From Dyella_B humi (GTDB lineage: Bacteria; Pseudomonadota; Gammaproteobacteria; Xanthomonadales; Rhodanobacteraceae): a stretch of DNA of 64,000 nt. The translations under genes and the position numbers were made by a program. Positions 24,854 to 34,184 of the stretch are shown here, piece by piece. The stretch covers positions 1,364,001 to 1,428,000 of the forward strand of contig NZ_JADIKI010000022.1 of NCBI RefSeq assembly GCF_044904605.1, given 5' to 3'. Position 1 is the first letter of the stretch. Each line of letters begins with the position of its first letter. Under the pieces are notes generated by a model. The model did no database searches. It worked only from the letters and a program-made list of their open reading frames with translations, and was not told where the DNA came from.

Positions 24854-26821
24854 CTACGTCGCCGGCACTACGGTAATGGTGATCTTGGATGGATACGCGC
24901 CGCTGTGGTGCACTGCATTATTGGCGGTTACGCCCTCAGCCTCGTCGTAGTTGTTTCCACCTGTATTTAGATTGCGGTCGAAGCGCGGGAAGTTGCTGCT
25001 GGAGACGGCTACGCGCAGCTTGTGGCCGGGCTTGAAGTAATAGCTGGTATCGATTGGCTGGAAGGTCACCGGATACACCTCACCTGGTTTCATCCATGCC
25101 AGCGGTTTGTCGTAACCGTTGCGATAGCGCATGCGCTGGATGTTCTCGGTGATGTTGAACGCACGGCCGTCGGGGTACACGTCGATCACCTTGAAGGTGA
25201 AGTCGGTGTCCTTCGCGCTGGAGGAAACGTGCAACGTGACGGTGATCGGGCCGCTGACCTCGGTGCCTTGCTTGAACGGCTCGGTGTCGTACACCAGCAC
25301 ATCGTTGCGGGCCTCTTGTTCGCGCTGGTCGTAAGAACCGAACTTCACTGCGGTGCCCTGGCAGCAGCCACCTCCGCCATAGGTAGGCACAGGGTTGGCC
25401 GGATCGTAGACGAATTGGTCGGCATGGTCGTCGGCGTCCGGTTGAGCGGCCAGCTTGCCATCGCCGTACAACGTGTTGGCCTTGCCGCCACTACTGAAAT
25501 AGAACTCCTGCGTGGTCGCGCCAACCGGTGGCCAGGTTGCCGAATTTTTCCACTCGTTCTTGCCCATCAAGTAGTACATCACCTTGGGCTGCTTGTTCAC
25601 TATCTCGCTGTCCTCGCCCTTGAGGAAGCGATCGAACCAGCCGAATACCAGCGCGTTGTAATCGAAGCGTGCATCGCCCATGTCCATATCACCGACCATG
25701 GTGTGCTCGGTGGCGCGCGTGTAGGCGCAGTGCAGCACCGGTGCGATCACCGCGTACTGCTGCTCGGCCACTTCCTTCGGCGCGGTGCGGCGCACCTCGT
25801 TATACGCAGCAAGGTTGGGCGACACCGACACGTCGAACCAGCTCATGAACCACAAGCCCGGCTTGGCGATCTTCATGCCGTCATTCCACAGGCCGCCCTT
25901 GTACCAAGCCGGATCGTTAGGCGCGCGCGCGATCATGTTGCCGCCGGTGGCCACCGGCATGTGTGTCTCGAAGATGCCGGGCGGGCCGCCGACCGCCTTG
26001 ATCATGTCCTTCTCCGGCAGATGCCAGAACGCTTTGTTCCAATCCACGGGAGGCATCTGCGGTGCCAGATCAAAGAAGTGCGAGGCGTTCACCAACTCTG
26101 CTTGCGTCGTACCCGCTGGGAACATCGGCCGTACCTGGTTCTGGATGCCGTAGTCGTAGATCCAGGAAATGAAGAGCATTTGCACCGCGCCGCCGCGATA
26201 CCAGTTGCCTTGTTCGTAGTACGGGCCCACGCGACCCACGCCCGCACCGAAGCCCTGCACGTTGAAGGCGGCGAGGGCGGGCTCATTCTGAGCAACCACG
26301 GCCATCTGCCATTCCGCTGTTGACGAGCAGCCTGTGGTGCCTACCTTGCCGCTGGACCAGGGTTGCGAGGCAATCCAGCGCACCGCATCGACGCCGTCGC
26401 TGAGTGGCATGCCTAGAATGTCGTAGTTACCCTCGGAAAAGAAATGGCCGCGCTCGTTCATCTCTACCAACGCGTATCCATGTTTCACCGCTTCCAACTC
26501 ATGGGTCATGTCGCGCGGTGCACCGAGCTTGACGTCCCAGAAATTGAAGTTGTACGGCGTGCGCACGAAGATCGTCGGCACCTTGCCGCTGGCGCTCTTG
26601 GGCCGATAGATGTCGGCCGCCATGCGTTTGCCGTCGCGCATCTTCACCATCACCTTGCGGTCGATGACTGCGACATCTTCCAGCGCTTGCTCGGTGGCAT
26701 TGCGCTTGGCGATCTGCTCTGCCTCCGGATCCTTGGATTGCGCCGAGACGGCGAACGGCAGAGACAGACAGATGGTGACGGCCATGCTGCCGACGACCGA
26801 ACCCAGATGCTTGTGTCGCAT
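24854..26821 (-). CDS. Secreted CocE/NonD-family serine hydrolase
   Basis: A 655-residue exported protein (signal about residues 9-28, ending VSAQ). The N-terminal alpha/beta-hydrolase domain opens MVKMRDGKRMAADIYRPK and has the nucleophile in GTTGCSSTAEWQ, where the usual GxSYGG motif is altered to GCSSTA. The C-terminal jelly-roll of the X-Pro dipeptidyl-peptidase/cocaine esterase type follows (TVTLHVSSSAKDTDFTFKV, FKPGHKLRVAVSSSNFPRFDRN). Members cleave acyl esters, beta-lactam precursors or peptides; the substrate here is unknown. GGGGAG precedes the ATG. It appears monocistronic. Confidence 0.85.
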   Translation of the reverse strand: MRHKHLGSVVGSMAVTICLSLPFAVSAQSKDPEAEQIAKRNATEQALEDVAVIDRKVMVKMRDGKRMAADIYRPKSASGKVPTIFVRTPYNFNFWDVKLGAPRDMTHELEAVKHGYALVEMNERGHFFSEGNYDILGMPLSDGVDAVRWIASQPWSSGKVGTTGCSSTAEWQMAVVAQNEPALAAFNVQGFGAGVGRVGPYYEQGNWYRGGAVQMLFISWIYDYGIQNQVRPMFPAGTTQAELVNASHFFDLAPQMPPVDWNKAFWHLPEKDMIKAVGGPPGIFETHMPVATGGNMIARAPNDPAWYKGGLWNDGMKIAKPGLWFMSWFDVSVSPNLAAYNEVRRTAPKEVAEQQYAVIAPVLHCAYTRATEHTMVGDMDMGDARFDYNALVFGWFDRFLKGEDSEIVNKQPKVMYYLMGKNEWKNSATWPPVGATTQEFYFSSGGKANTLYGDGKLAAQPDADDHADQFVYDPANPVPTYGGGGCCQGTAVKFGSYDQREQEARNDVLVYDTEPFKQGTEVSGPITVTLHVSSSAKDTDFTFKVIDVYPDGRAFNITENIQRMRYRNGYDKPLAWMKPGEVYPVTFQPIDTSYYFKPGHKLRVAVSSSNFPRFDRNLNTGGNNYDEAEGVTANNAVHHSGAYPSKITITVVPAT

Positions 26822-27164
26822 GTGAACTCCCCTGGTGGCGATTCCGCGACTATACGGAGAGCTGCCGAGCGAATGCTATCCGCAGTGCCGCATGATCGGC
26901 CTTTATCGATCGTTGCTGGCGGAAACATTTCCGACTGACAGGCGTAGGCGGGCAGGGTAGCGGGGCCGGACCTATCCGTCGTATTGTTTGTTCCCTGCGC
27001 CGGAGTTTGTTTTTTGACCGCAAAGGTCGGCTGTCTTAACGCCTTTCTGTTGGCGTCTCAGTGCGCTGGTGCGGTCGATACCGTACGTTTTTGCAGTTGT
27101 TCCAAAGGGTGCGTGATTTATCTCGTTGCTGCTTCCAATCTCTTGCTGACTTGGAGTGACACCC
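26822..27164. promoter_or_regulatory. Divergent control region of hydrolase and C80-like gene
   Basis: 343 bases shared by the hydrolase (minus) and the peptidase (plus). It contains a short inverted repeat CGGAAA-CA-TTTCCG at 26920-26933, about 100 bases from the hydrolase start. No clear sigma-70 pair was found. GGAG at 27153-27156 is the ribosome site of the plus-strand gene. No gene is evident. Confidence 0.4.
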
Positions 27165-28151
27165 ATGCCTACTCACGCCGTTCTTATCACCTGGAGAAAC
27201 ATGGAGCCCAAGGTGTTGCCGGATTTCATCAGCCGGGCCCAAACCAAGTACGGTGGCAACTTTCATCGTATTTACTTCGATGGATCGGCCACCGATGATC
27301 TCCGAAATTGGGTCCGTGGCATTCCCGCCGGGGATCGAATAAAGATGTACATATCCGGACACGGCGACGTCGGCATCCACTACATCACGGACGACACCCA
27401 GACCGTAAAAAAGACGGTCGACGATCTGATCGACCTTGTCACCGATGGTCTGCATGGGCGCGAGACCAGCAAGGCAACCAGTGGTATGTGCCAGGTCAAT
27501 ATGCTGTCCTGCTTGTTCGGCCGCACGCCGGATGGTCGCGCCAACTCATCGCCGGCGGCCAAATTGCACGATGGCCTGGCGGACTGGGATGTTTTCGTCG
27601 ATCTGGTGGCACGTACGGAATCGATTGTTTGCACCCGTAATGGCCGTACGACAATCTCCCAGCTCAATCATCGGGTGTATGAACCCGTTTATGGCAAATC
27701 ATTGAACTTCCTTCTGCCCAAGGCGCCCTATACCAAGGTTCTTTTTACGTACGCGGGCGACGCAAGGGTTATGCGCATTGCCGCCTACGATAAAGACGAT
27801 ACCTATATCGAGGCCTCGACACTTGATGGACGGAGGATCATGTGGGCCGATTACACCGTTGATCAGCTCGTTCAGACGATTAAGGTCAAAGGCACCGGCT
27901 GGCTCGGGAAAGGTCCCAAAGATGTTACTGACGAGCGGGAAAAAGTGCTGCAGGACATCGTTACCTGGTTTGGTGTCGTGCATAGCCCGGCGGGGCTCAA
28001 GGGAAAATTGGAGGCACTTGTAGATGGTAGCGGTGACAGTGAAACCACTAATTTTCTCTTGCACCGCAATCCGATAACCGCCGCGACATCCAGTTCGGTA
28101 CCCAAGAAGGCCGGGCTAATTCAGGATCTTCTTGCTGTGTATCCCGTGTGA
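27165..28151 (+). CDS. Stand-alone caspase-fold peptidase resembling toxin CPD (C80)
   Basis: A 328-residue protein without signal peptide or membrane helix. Residues about 5-165 follow the layout of the clan CD cysteine peptidase domain of MARTX and clostridial toxins: a strand ending MYISGHGDV with His66, then VNMLSCLFGR with Cys116. The 50-residue His-Cys spacing is close to that of the Vibrio MARTX domain. A later WDVFVDLVARTESIVCTRNGRTT segment matches the strand and hairpin after the catalytic Cys. Such domains normally self-cleave large toxins on binding inositol hexakisphosphate; here the domain stands alone with about 160 unassigned C-terminal residues. The ATG is supported by GGAG eight bases upstream. 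The family assignment is by motif only. Confidence 0.55.
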   Translation: MPTHAVLITWRNMEPKVLPDFISRAQTKYGGNFHRIYFDGSATDDLRNWVRGIPAGDRIKMYISGHGDVGIHYITDDTQTVKKTVDDLIDLVTDGLHGRETSKATSGMCQVNMLSCLFGRTPDGRANSSPAAKLHDGLADWDVFVDLVARTESIVCTRNGRTTISQLNHRVYEPVYGKSLNFLLPKAPYTKVLFTYAGDARVMRIAAYDKDDTYIEASTLDGRRIMWADYTVDQLVQTIKVKGTGWLGKGPKDVTDEREKVLQDIVTWFGVVHSPAGLKGKLEALVDGSGDSETTNFLLHRNPITAATSSSVPKKAGLIQDLLAVYPV

Positions 28152-28444
28152 TAAGTGGGAATAAGTTGTGTGTTCGACTGGAAGGGGACGTTACGCGATA
28201 TGCACGCAGGACCGTAGTCGTTCTCGCCCGTGTCCCGTCCCTGGTTGGCGTCAGCCGTGCCGAACTTGAATTGGCCGGTAACTGACGGCGTGCGACACAG
28301 CTTGTCACCTGGATTCGCGTCAAAAATGTCGCAGTGACGCTGTTGGATACCCGGTAGGCGGCGTGGAAAGCGGGTTCCAGCCGCCTCAGAACGGGCGGCT
28401 CCAGGCCCATTCCAAGAAAAGCGCCCATCGGGCCTGCACGGCAC
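28121..28444 (-). pseudogene. Possible gene remnant antisense to the C80-like 3' end
   Basis: The open frame runs 107 codons. The first 35 or so residues look random, but from CDIFDANPGDKLC onward the composition is protein-like (SVTGQFKFGTADANQGRDT, then NDYGPACISRNVPFQSN), with codon third positions mostly G or C. No start with a ribosome site precedes that part, and another frame just upstream reads AFHAAYRVSNSVTATFL. This fits a frameshifted remnant of an unrecognised gene, but chance cannot be excluded. Confidence 0.25.
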
Positions 28445-28548
28445 AGAGCTTGCTTCACATTACGTGATGCATGACTTCATGCAACTGAAGACGCATGAGT
28501 CGTGGACCAGACTCGCCCACCGCCCCGAGGGTTCCATAGGACAAAACT
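28152..28548. other. Gap between peptidase and EAL gene
   Basis: About 400 bases. Apart from the doubtful minus-strand remnant at 28121-28444, I see only leader sequence for the EAL gene, with AGGA some ten bases before its GTG. No clear terminator for the peptidase gene was found. Confidence 0.4.
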
Positions 28549-31491
28549 GTGCAAAACGACGCACCAAAGGTCGTATCGCAGCAAGCGATTCGCATCTTCG
28601 GCAGTCTGACTGCCGTTTTGCTCTTTGTCGTACTGGCGAGCGACCTACGCTCGAATCTCCGCGCTCAATGGAACGAAGGCAGTCGCCGCGCCAACGAAGC
28701 GGCACTCAATGCCGCGCAAATGACGCTGGGTCCGTTACGTTACAGCTCGAATGCGATCATGCTCATCGCAGAGGAGGCCCGCCGTCTCCATCAAGCGTTA
28801 CCTCAGCAGGACGATACGCTTATGAAGGGCTTCGTCGCCGCGATACTGCGACGACAGCCGCAGATCTCAGGCGTCGCTTTCGTTGATCTGACGTCCGCTG
28901 GCGATACATCCATGTCATCGCAAGCGAAAAGCGGTGTTTGGGCCTCCTGCGATGCAGACTCGCTTTCTTCGGCAACGATGCCGTGTTTTGCGCCGATCGA
29001 GAAATCGCAAAACGGCTGGGTATTACCGTTCGCGACGCGCGTCGAGGGACAGCGGTGGGTTGTTGGAGAAATTCAGGTTGCCGCGTTGGAGCGTTCGCTC
29101 GCGCACGTACCGCATGCTGGCGACGTGTCTTATTCGATCGTCGATACCCATGGGCGAGTAGTTCTGCGTGGCGGCAATCTCGAAGCCATGTCCGCCGTCG
29201 CTCGCGAATCCGGGGCGCCTTGGTGGATTCAAAAGCTGGTCGGAAGTCAGATTACCGCTCCACTTCAAGCAACGGTGCCGGTGGGTGCCTATCCGTTTGC
29301 AGTGTCGGTGGAAGCAACCTACCAGGACGTACTTGCCACGTGGCGCCACCAGGTGGCGGTGGCCGTCGTTTTCTATCTTTTCTATCTATCGGCCTTTATA
29401 TGCCTACTGAAGGTCGTGTCCCGGGCTAATGAAATCCAGCGTCACTACATTCGGAGCCTGCAGGCCAAGACGGAAGATTTGCGTCTGGCCCAACGCGTTG
29501 GGCGAACCGCCATGTGGTCGCTCAGCGATCATGCGCGACGCTTTGAATGCTCCGAAGATGCCGAGGAGCTCTTTGGACTGCCGCACGGCAAGACCAGCGC
29601 AAGCGCCAAGGATTTTCTTGCCATGGTGCATCCGTCGGACCGCCTGTCATTGGCGCATCGAGTAAAAACGGCGTGGAAGAGCAGGGCGCCGTTGCATATC
29701 GAATTTCGCATTCGTCTCCACAGCGGCACCGAACGTCTTTTATCGGCGGGTGGTCAGCTCGTCGTCGACGAGAACGGTGTGAGACGCATGACCGGTACGG
29801 TCGTGGACGTAACGGAGCAGTGGGAGGCTCGGCAACGGCAGGAGGAAAGCGAACATCGGTTCGATGCGCTGTTCGAGCAGAATCCGCTTCCGTTCTGGGT
29901 GTTCGATGTCGCTTCCTTGCGTTTTCTTGAGGTCAACGCCGCCGCCATACGGACATACGGCTATACCCGCGAAGAGTTCCTGGCGATGTCCATCCTGGAT
30001 ATCCGGGACCCAGACGATCGCCCTGCAGTCGTTACGCATGTAGCGTCGCCGTGGGAAGTAAGGCAAACCCCCAAGGTATGGGCGCATCGCACCAAGGACG
30101 GCGCGGTTATCAGCGTACGAATTCACAGCGGGGACATCACCTTTGCCGGCCGTCCGGCGCGTCTAGTACTGGCTGAAGACGTCACGGCACATTTGGCCGA
30201 TGAGCGCGAATTAGCGTATCGCGCCTCACATGATCTCATTACGGGACTCCCCAATCAGCACGCGCTGATGGAATGGATGGATGTGCGCATCGCCGGTGGC
30301 TGGGCTTTTGAAGTGGCTTACATTCAGCTTCTCGGCATGGATGCGGTTGCGGATACCTTCGGGATCAACGTGGCTACAGGCATTTTGCAAGTGGTGGCTT
30401 CGCGTCTTGCCCAGCTCACCGATGGCAGAGGCTACCTAGCGGCGGTAACCCAGCAGTCATTCGTGTTGGCCGATGCAAATAAGCTGACCGATACGCTGCT
30501 GCAAGCGATCGCCAACTGCGTGACCGATCCCATCTATTACAAAGATACCCAGCACCAGTTAAACATTGTGATCGGGGTAGCCAGTCATCCGCATGACAGC
30601 ATCCAGAGCGATGCGTTGCTGGCGCGTGCCGCGTTAGCTGCGCACGCACATATTCACAGCGATGAGCCCGTTCACCATTTCGAGCCAGCTATGGCGCAGC
30701 AATCGCGGGAGAAACTGCATTTTGCGGCTTCTCTGCGGCGAGCTGTAAAACACCATGAATTCGAGTTGCACTTCCAGCCGATCACCGACTTCCCCGATAA
30801 GCGTTTGATCGGCCTGGAGGCATTGATCCGCTGGCCGCAAGCCGATGGCAGTTTCATTTTTCCATCGACCTTCATCCCGTTATGCGAGGATTCCGGCCTG
30901 ATTGTGCCGTTGGGTGAGTGGGTGCTGAGTCAGGCGGCCAAGGCAAGCCGCGAACTAAGGGACGCCGGTTTCGACAGCTTGCCGATTGCAATCAACGTTT
31001 CCCCTGCGGAATTGCGAAACAGTGATTTGATCGCCAACATCCGCGCGGTTCGCCAGGCGTATTCACTCGCCGATAACGCGCTCCGCATCGAATTGACCGA
31101 AAGCAGCCTGATCGAGCATCGGGATAAAGCCATAGCCGCGATGAAGCAGCTGCGGGGGGACGGTGTCGCCGTCTCGCTCGATGACTTTGGCACAGGTTTC
31201 TCCGGCCTCTCATACCTGCGCGACCTGCCCATCGATACATTGAAAATCGATCAGGCGTTCGTGCGCAATGTCGATCGCGACGCACGCTCGGCCACGATTT
31301 GCGATGCCATCATTGCGCTTGGCAAAAGCCTCAAAGTAAGCATTGTCGCGGAAGGCATCGAAAGACATTCGCAATATCGCTGGCTACACAATCATGGATG
31401 TGACGGCGCGCAGGGCTTTTATCTCGGCAGGCCCGAAAGGCTTTCGGATCTAATGACGCGATGGTCGCACGCGAAAGATAGAGTGTCATAA
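28549..31491 (+). CDS. Membrane PAS-PAS-GGDEF(degenerate)-EAL c-di-GMP phosphodiesterase
   Basis: A 980-residue inner-membrane signalling protein. Helix 1 (about residues 17-31) and helix 2 (about 269-288) bracket a periplasmic sensor. Two PAS domains follow (about 312-425 and 432-560), then a GGDEF-like domain whose active-site motif is replaced by AVTQQSF, so no cyclase activity is expected. The EAL domain (about 725-970) keeps GLEALIRW, INVSPAEL, LTESSLIEH, LDDFGTGFSGLSYL, LKIDQAFV and VAEGIE, so it should hydrolyse c-di-GMP. The degenerate GGDEF may bind GTP as an activator. The start is GTG 28549. Confidence 0.88.
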   Translation: MQNDAPKVVSQQAIRIFGSLTAVLLFVVLASDLRSNLRAQWNEGSRRANEAALNAAQMTLGPLRYSSNAIMLIAEEARRLHQALPQQDDTLMKGFVAAILRRQPQISGVAFVDLTSAGDTSMSSQAKSGVWASCDADSLSSATMPCFAPIEKSQNGWVLPFATRVEGQRWVVGEIQVAALERSLAHVPHAGDVSYSIVDTHGRVVLRGGNLEAMSAVARESGAPWWIQKLVGSQITAPLQATVPVGAYPFAVSVEATYQDVLATWRHQVAVAVVFYLFYLSAFICLLKVVSRANEIQRHYIRSLQAKTEDLRLAQRVGRTAMWSLSDHARRFECSEDAEELFGLPHGKTSASAKDFLAMVHPSDRLSLAHRVKTAWKSRAPLHIEFRIRLHSGTERLLSAGGQLVVDENGVRRMTGTVVDVTEQWEARQRQEESEHRFDALFEQNPLPFWVFDVASLRFLEVNAAAIRTYGYTREEFLAMSILDIRDPDDRPAVVTHVASPWEVRQTPKVWAHRTKDGAVISVRIHSGDITFAGRPARLVLAEDVTAHLADERELAYRASHDLITGLPNQHALMEWMDVRIAGGWAFEVAYIQLLGMDAVADTFGINVATGILQVVASRLAQLTDGRGYLAAVTQQSFVLADANKLTDTLLQAIANCVTDPIYYKDTQHQLNIVIGVASHPHDSIQSDALLARAALAAHAHIHSDEPVHHFEPAMAQQSREKLHFAASLRRAVKHHEFELHFQPITDFPDKRLIGLEALIRWPQADGSFIFPSTFIPLCEDSGLIVPLGEWVLSQAAKASRELRDAGFDSLPIAINVSPAELRNSDLIANIRAVRQAYSLADNALRIELTESSLIEHRDKAIAAMKQLRGDGVAVSLDDFGTGFSGLSYLRDLPIDTLKIDQAFVRNVDRDARSATICDAIIALGKSLKVSIVAEGIERHSQYRWLHNHGCDGAQGFYLGRPERLSDLMTRWSHAKDRVS

Positions 31492-31687
31492 TTCTTTTAC
31501 TACGAAGAAAGATCAGCTCAGCCTGAGCGAGACATCGCTTTCTACGTTCACAACTATGCCAGAGGCATAGCCTGATTGCGCCCGAGATCAGACGACGCGT
31601 TCATGCCGCTGAATGAATGCAACGGGTGTGGCACTACTAACATCACCAGAGTGCTCATGCCGCCATCGATACGCAAATGGATGCCGC

Positions 31688-31724
31688 CTTGTTGACCGAA
31701 GCGTGATGCGCTTCGATCAACAAG
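31688..31724. terminator. 16-bp inverted repeat between convergent genes
   Basis: Arms CTTGTTGACCGAAGCG (31688-31703) and CGCTTCGATCAACAAG (31709-31724) pair with one G-U-type mismatch around a five-base loop. It lies between the convergent EAL and isochorismatase genes. No T-run follows on either strand, so it may be a factor-assisted or processing hairpin. Confidence 0.45.
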
Positions 31725-31737
31725 ATGGGATCGTGGT

Positions 31738-32343
31738 TTAAACGATGCTGGCACCAAGAGCAGGGAACACATCGCTAAACAACAATCCGATCAGTTGTTG
31801 TCCAGCGGGAGTTGACCAGTCCTGCGCGATTTCTGCGATGAGCGTATTGGTGGCGGTGAGCACTACGCCCGCGTCGTGCATCCGTTGACGGGAAAATTCT
31901 TCGGAAAGGTCGCTGGGCGAACCCGACGCATCCAGCACAGCCTGCACAGCAAAGCCTTCGAGTGCAGCGTCAATGGCCGGGAAGATAAGGCAAACATCGG
32001 TGGTGACACCCGCCATGATCAGATTCTTGCGGCCGGTGGCGAGCACCGCATCGCGGAACGGGGCGTAGGCCCATGCATTGACTACGCCAGGACGCTTGAT
32101 CCGTGCCGCATACGCTTTGGGCTGGGTCTCGGCGATTTCCGGCAAAATCGGGCCTTGGGCATGATCCTCCTGGCTGGACGTAATCACGACCGGCATGTTT
32201 AGGATCTTCGCCATCTTGGCCAGCGCAATCGACTGCTTGGCAGCAAATGCACTGTCGATATTTTTGATCAGTTGCATCGTGCCGACCTGGTGGTCGATCA
32301 GTAGCAACGTAGTGTTATCAGCGGTGAATCGTTCTTGAGCCAT
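31738..32343 (-). CDS. Isochorismatase-like cysteine hydrolase (YcaC type)
   Basis: A 201-residue cytosolic hydrolase. The catalytic Asp is in LLLIDHQVGTMQLI, a lysine lies near RIKRPGVVNAW, and the nucleophile is Cys in GVTTDVCLIFPAIDAA. The family includes isochorismatase, nicotinamidase and YcaC; the C-terminal IGLLFSDVFPALG is YcaC-like. It is the third gene of an OYE-pirin-hydrolase operon, 24 bases behind pirin, with AAGGA before the ATG. The substrate is unknown. Confidence 0.85.
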   Translation of the reverse strand: MAQERFTADNTTLLLIDHQVGTMQLIKNIDSAFAAKQSIALAKMAKILNMPVVITSSQEDHAQGPILPEIAETQPKAYAARIKRPGVVNAWAYAPFRDAVLATGRKNLIMAGVTTDVCLIFPAIDAALEGFAVQAVLDASGSPSDLSEEFSRQRMHDAGVVLTATNTLIAEIAQDWSTPAGQQLIGLLFSDVFPALGASIV

Positions 32344-32367
32344 GGGTAATGGTCCTTTTTGTCGGGT

Positions 32368-33099
32368 TTAGAGAAAGGGAAGCGGCGATCCACTAAAGAG
32401 CATGACTTTGGCGTCACCTTGGGGCGCTCCCAACGTGATGCGATGTGGAGTGTTTTGTGCGGTAAACACCGGGAGCTTGAGGTCCTCGCGATCGAAGCGT
32501 TGAGCCTCCACTTCCACAGTGCCGTAGATCGGCATTACAAAAATGCAGTGACCTTTGACAACGGGCACATTCAGTTCAGCACCGTCCTCCAGCGAGATGT
32601 CGAGCATCGTCACCTCAGTGGGTGGATTCAGTGGGGAGCGTATTTCGCCATAGTTGCCCACGGGCACGCGCACCTTGGCGCCGGGAAGTTGGATGGATGG
32701 AATGTTCTGAGGGTCCAGGCTCAGTGCAGCGGGTGGCATGTCCTGCCGATCGCGCGGCAGGTTGACGAAGATCTGCAGCGAATGGACTGTTTTGCCCGTC
32801 TCTGCCGGAACCTCTTCATGCACGATCCCGCGTCCGGCGGTTGTCCAATGCAAACCACCGGGCTGGATCAGATTGCGAGTGCCTATCGAGTCTCGATTGC
32901 TGATTCCTGTCTCCGAATCGAGAAAGACGTAGGAGACCGCCGAGAACCCGGCATGAGAATGCGGCGGAAATGTCGGCTCACTCATCCATGCGTGATCGAC
33001 ACCAAGAAAGGGATTGATCAGCGCGGCAGCAGCTCGCAACCCGTAGGCTCGAAATCCGCCGCCGTGGTTGGCACGCTGGAGTGTGGCAATCGTAGGCAT
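32368..33099 (-). CDS. Pirin-family bicupin protein
   Basis: A 243-residue cytosolic protein with two cupin domains. The N-terminal metal site is visible as FPPHSHAGFSAVSYVF and GLHWTTAGRGIVHEE; the C-terminal cupin retains no metal motif, as in other pirins. Bacterial pirins include quercetin dioxygenases and redox regulators. I chose ATG 33099 since AGGAAG lies six bases upstream; the ATG at 33114 overlaps the OYE stop and lacks such a site. It is twelve bases behind the OYE gene. Confidence 0.85.
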   Translation of the reverse strand: MPTIATLQRANHGGGFRAYGLRAAAALINPFLGVDHAWMSEPTFPPHSHAGFSAVSYVFLDSETGISNRDSIGTRNLIQPGGLHWTTAGRGIVHEEVPAETGKTVHSLQIFVNLPRDRQDMPPAALSLDPQNIPSIQLPGAKVRVPVGNYGEIRSPLNPPTEVTMLDISLEDGAELNVPVVKGHCIFVMPIYGTVEVEAQRFDREDLKLPVFTAQNTPHRITLGAPQGDAKVMLFSGSPLPFL

Positions 33100-33110
33100 G
33101 ACAGTCTTCC

Positions 33111-34184
33111 TCAAGCAGTCACGGCTTCGCTCAACACGGGGTAGTCGATGTAGCCACGCGCATGGCCGCCGAAGAATGTGTTGCGATCTGCATCGTTCAT
33201 CGGCGCGTTGGCCTTCAGCCTGACGATGAAATCCGGATTAGCCAGAATCATCTGACCGTAGGCTTCTAGATCAGCCAGCCCCGAGGTGAGGTCGGCCCCG
33301 ATCTGCTCACGCGGGCGGCCCGGTCGATTGAGAATCAGCGTTTGCTTCCAGCGTTTGCGGATATCGGCAAGAAGCGACTCGTTGCCCTGATGCATGATGT
33401 GCAGATAAGCAAGACCCAGCTTGTCCAGTTCTTCGACCAGATAGCGATAGAGATCCGGTCCCTCAACACCTTCGTCGATGCCCCACATGGTTGTGCCTGG
33501 CGACAGACGAATAGCCGTCCTTTCCGCGCCGATTTCTTCGGCGATGGTGGTGGCCACTTCGATGGCGAAGCGCGCGCGGTTTTCGATCGACCCGCCGTAT
33601 TCATCGGTACGCACGTTGGCGCTCGGCGCGAAGAACTGTTGGATCAGATAAGCGTTGGCACCGTGAATCTCGACGCCATCGGCGCCAGCCTCGATCGCTC
33701 TGCGCGCCGCGAAACGAAACTCCGCCACGGTCTTGCGTACTTCCTCGGTGGTCAAGGCGCGCGGCTCGGGAATGGGCTGCATGCCCTTGGCCGTGAACAT
33801 GGGCGTTCCGGGCGCAATGGGGGAGGGCGCCACACTCTGACGATGATGCGGAGTGTTATCGGGATGCGACATGCGCCCGGCGTGCATGAGCTGGATAAAG
33901 ATGCGACCGCCTTTGTCATGCACAGCCGACGTGACCTTCCGCCAACCGGCGACATGTGCGTCCGTATAGATGCCCGGCGTGGTGAGGTAGCCCTGACCAT
34001 CGTCCGACGGCTGAGTGCCTTCGGTGACGATCAGGCCGAGATCAGCACGCTGCGCGTAGTACTCGACGGCCAACTCGCCCGGGGTACCATCGAACTCGGC
34101 ACGGCTGCGAGTCATCGGCGCCATGACTACGCGGTTTTGCAGCGTGTAGCGACCGACGCGAACGGGGGTGAATAATTGATTCAC
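33111..34184 (-). CDS. Old Yellow Enzyme-type alkene reductase (NemA-like)
   Basis: A 357-residue FMN-dependent ene reductase. Typical features are NRVVMAPMTRSRA at the N-terminus, IFIQLMHAGRMSHP, the substrate-binding pair in DGVEIHGANAYLIQQF, NVRTDEYGGSIENRARF, and the phosphate site LILNRPGRP. The family reduces N-ethylmaleimide, unsaturated carbonyls and nitrate esters, usually under electrophile control. The start is GTG 34184, with GAGGA eight bases upstream, and it overlaps the stop of a short upstream frame (GTGA). The divergent LysR is its likely regulator. Confidence 0.88.
   Translation of the reverse strand: MNQLFTPVRVGRYTLQNRVVMAPMTRSRAEFDGTPGELAVEYYAQRADLGLIVTEGTQPSDDGQGYLTTPGIYTDAHVAGWRKVTSAVHDKGGRIFIQLMHAGRMSHPDNTPHHRQSVAPSPIAPGTPMFTAKGMQPIPEPRALTTEEVRKTVAEFRFAARRAIEAGADGVEIHGANAYLIQQFFAPSANVRTDEYGGSIENRARFAIEVATTIAEEIGAERTAIRLSPGTTMWGIDEGVEGPDLYRYLVEELDKLGLAYLHIMHQGNESLLADIRKRWKQTLILNRPGRPREQIGADLTSGLADLEAYGQMILANPDFIVRLKANAPMNDADRNTFFGGHARGYIDYPVLSEAVTA

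Noticed and set aside
25022..26323. 433-codon plus-strand open frame
   Set aside because: Antisense shadow of the CocE-type hydrolase, with His/Arg-rich composition and no family match.
31554..31772. 72-codon minus-strand frame beyond the isochorismatase gene
   Set aside because: It overlaps the 3' end of that gene and the inverted repeat, and has no ribosome site or recognisable motif.
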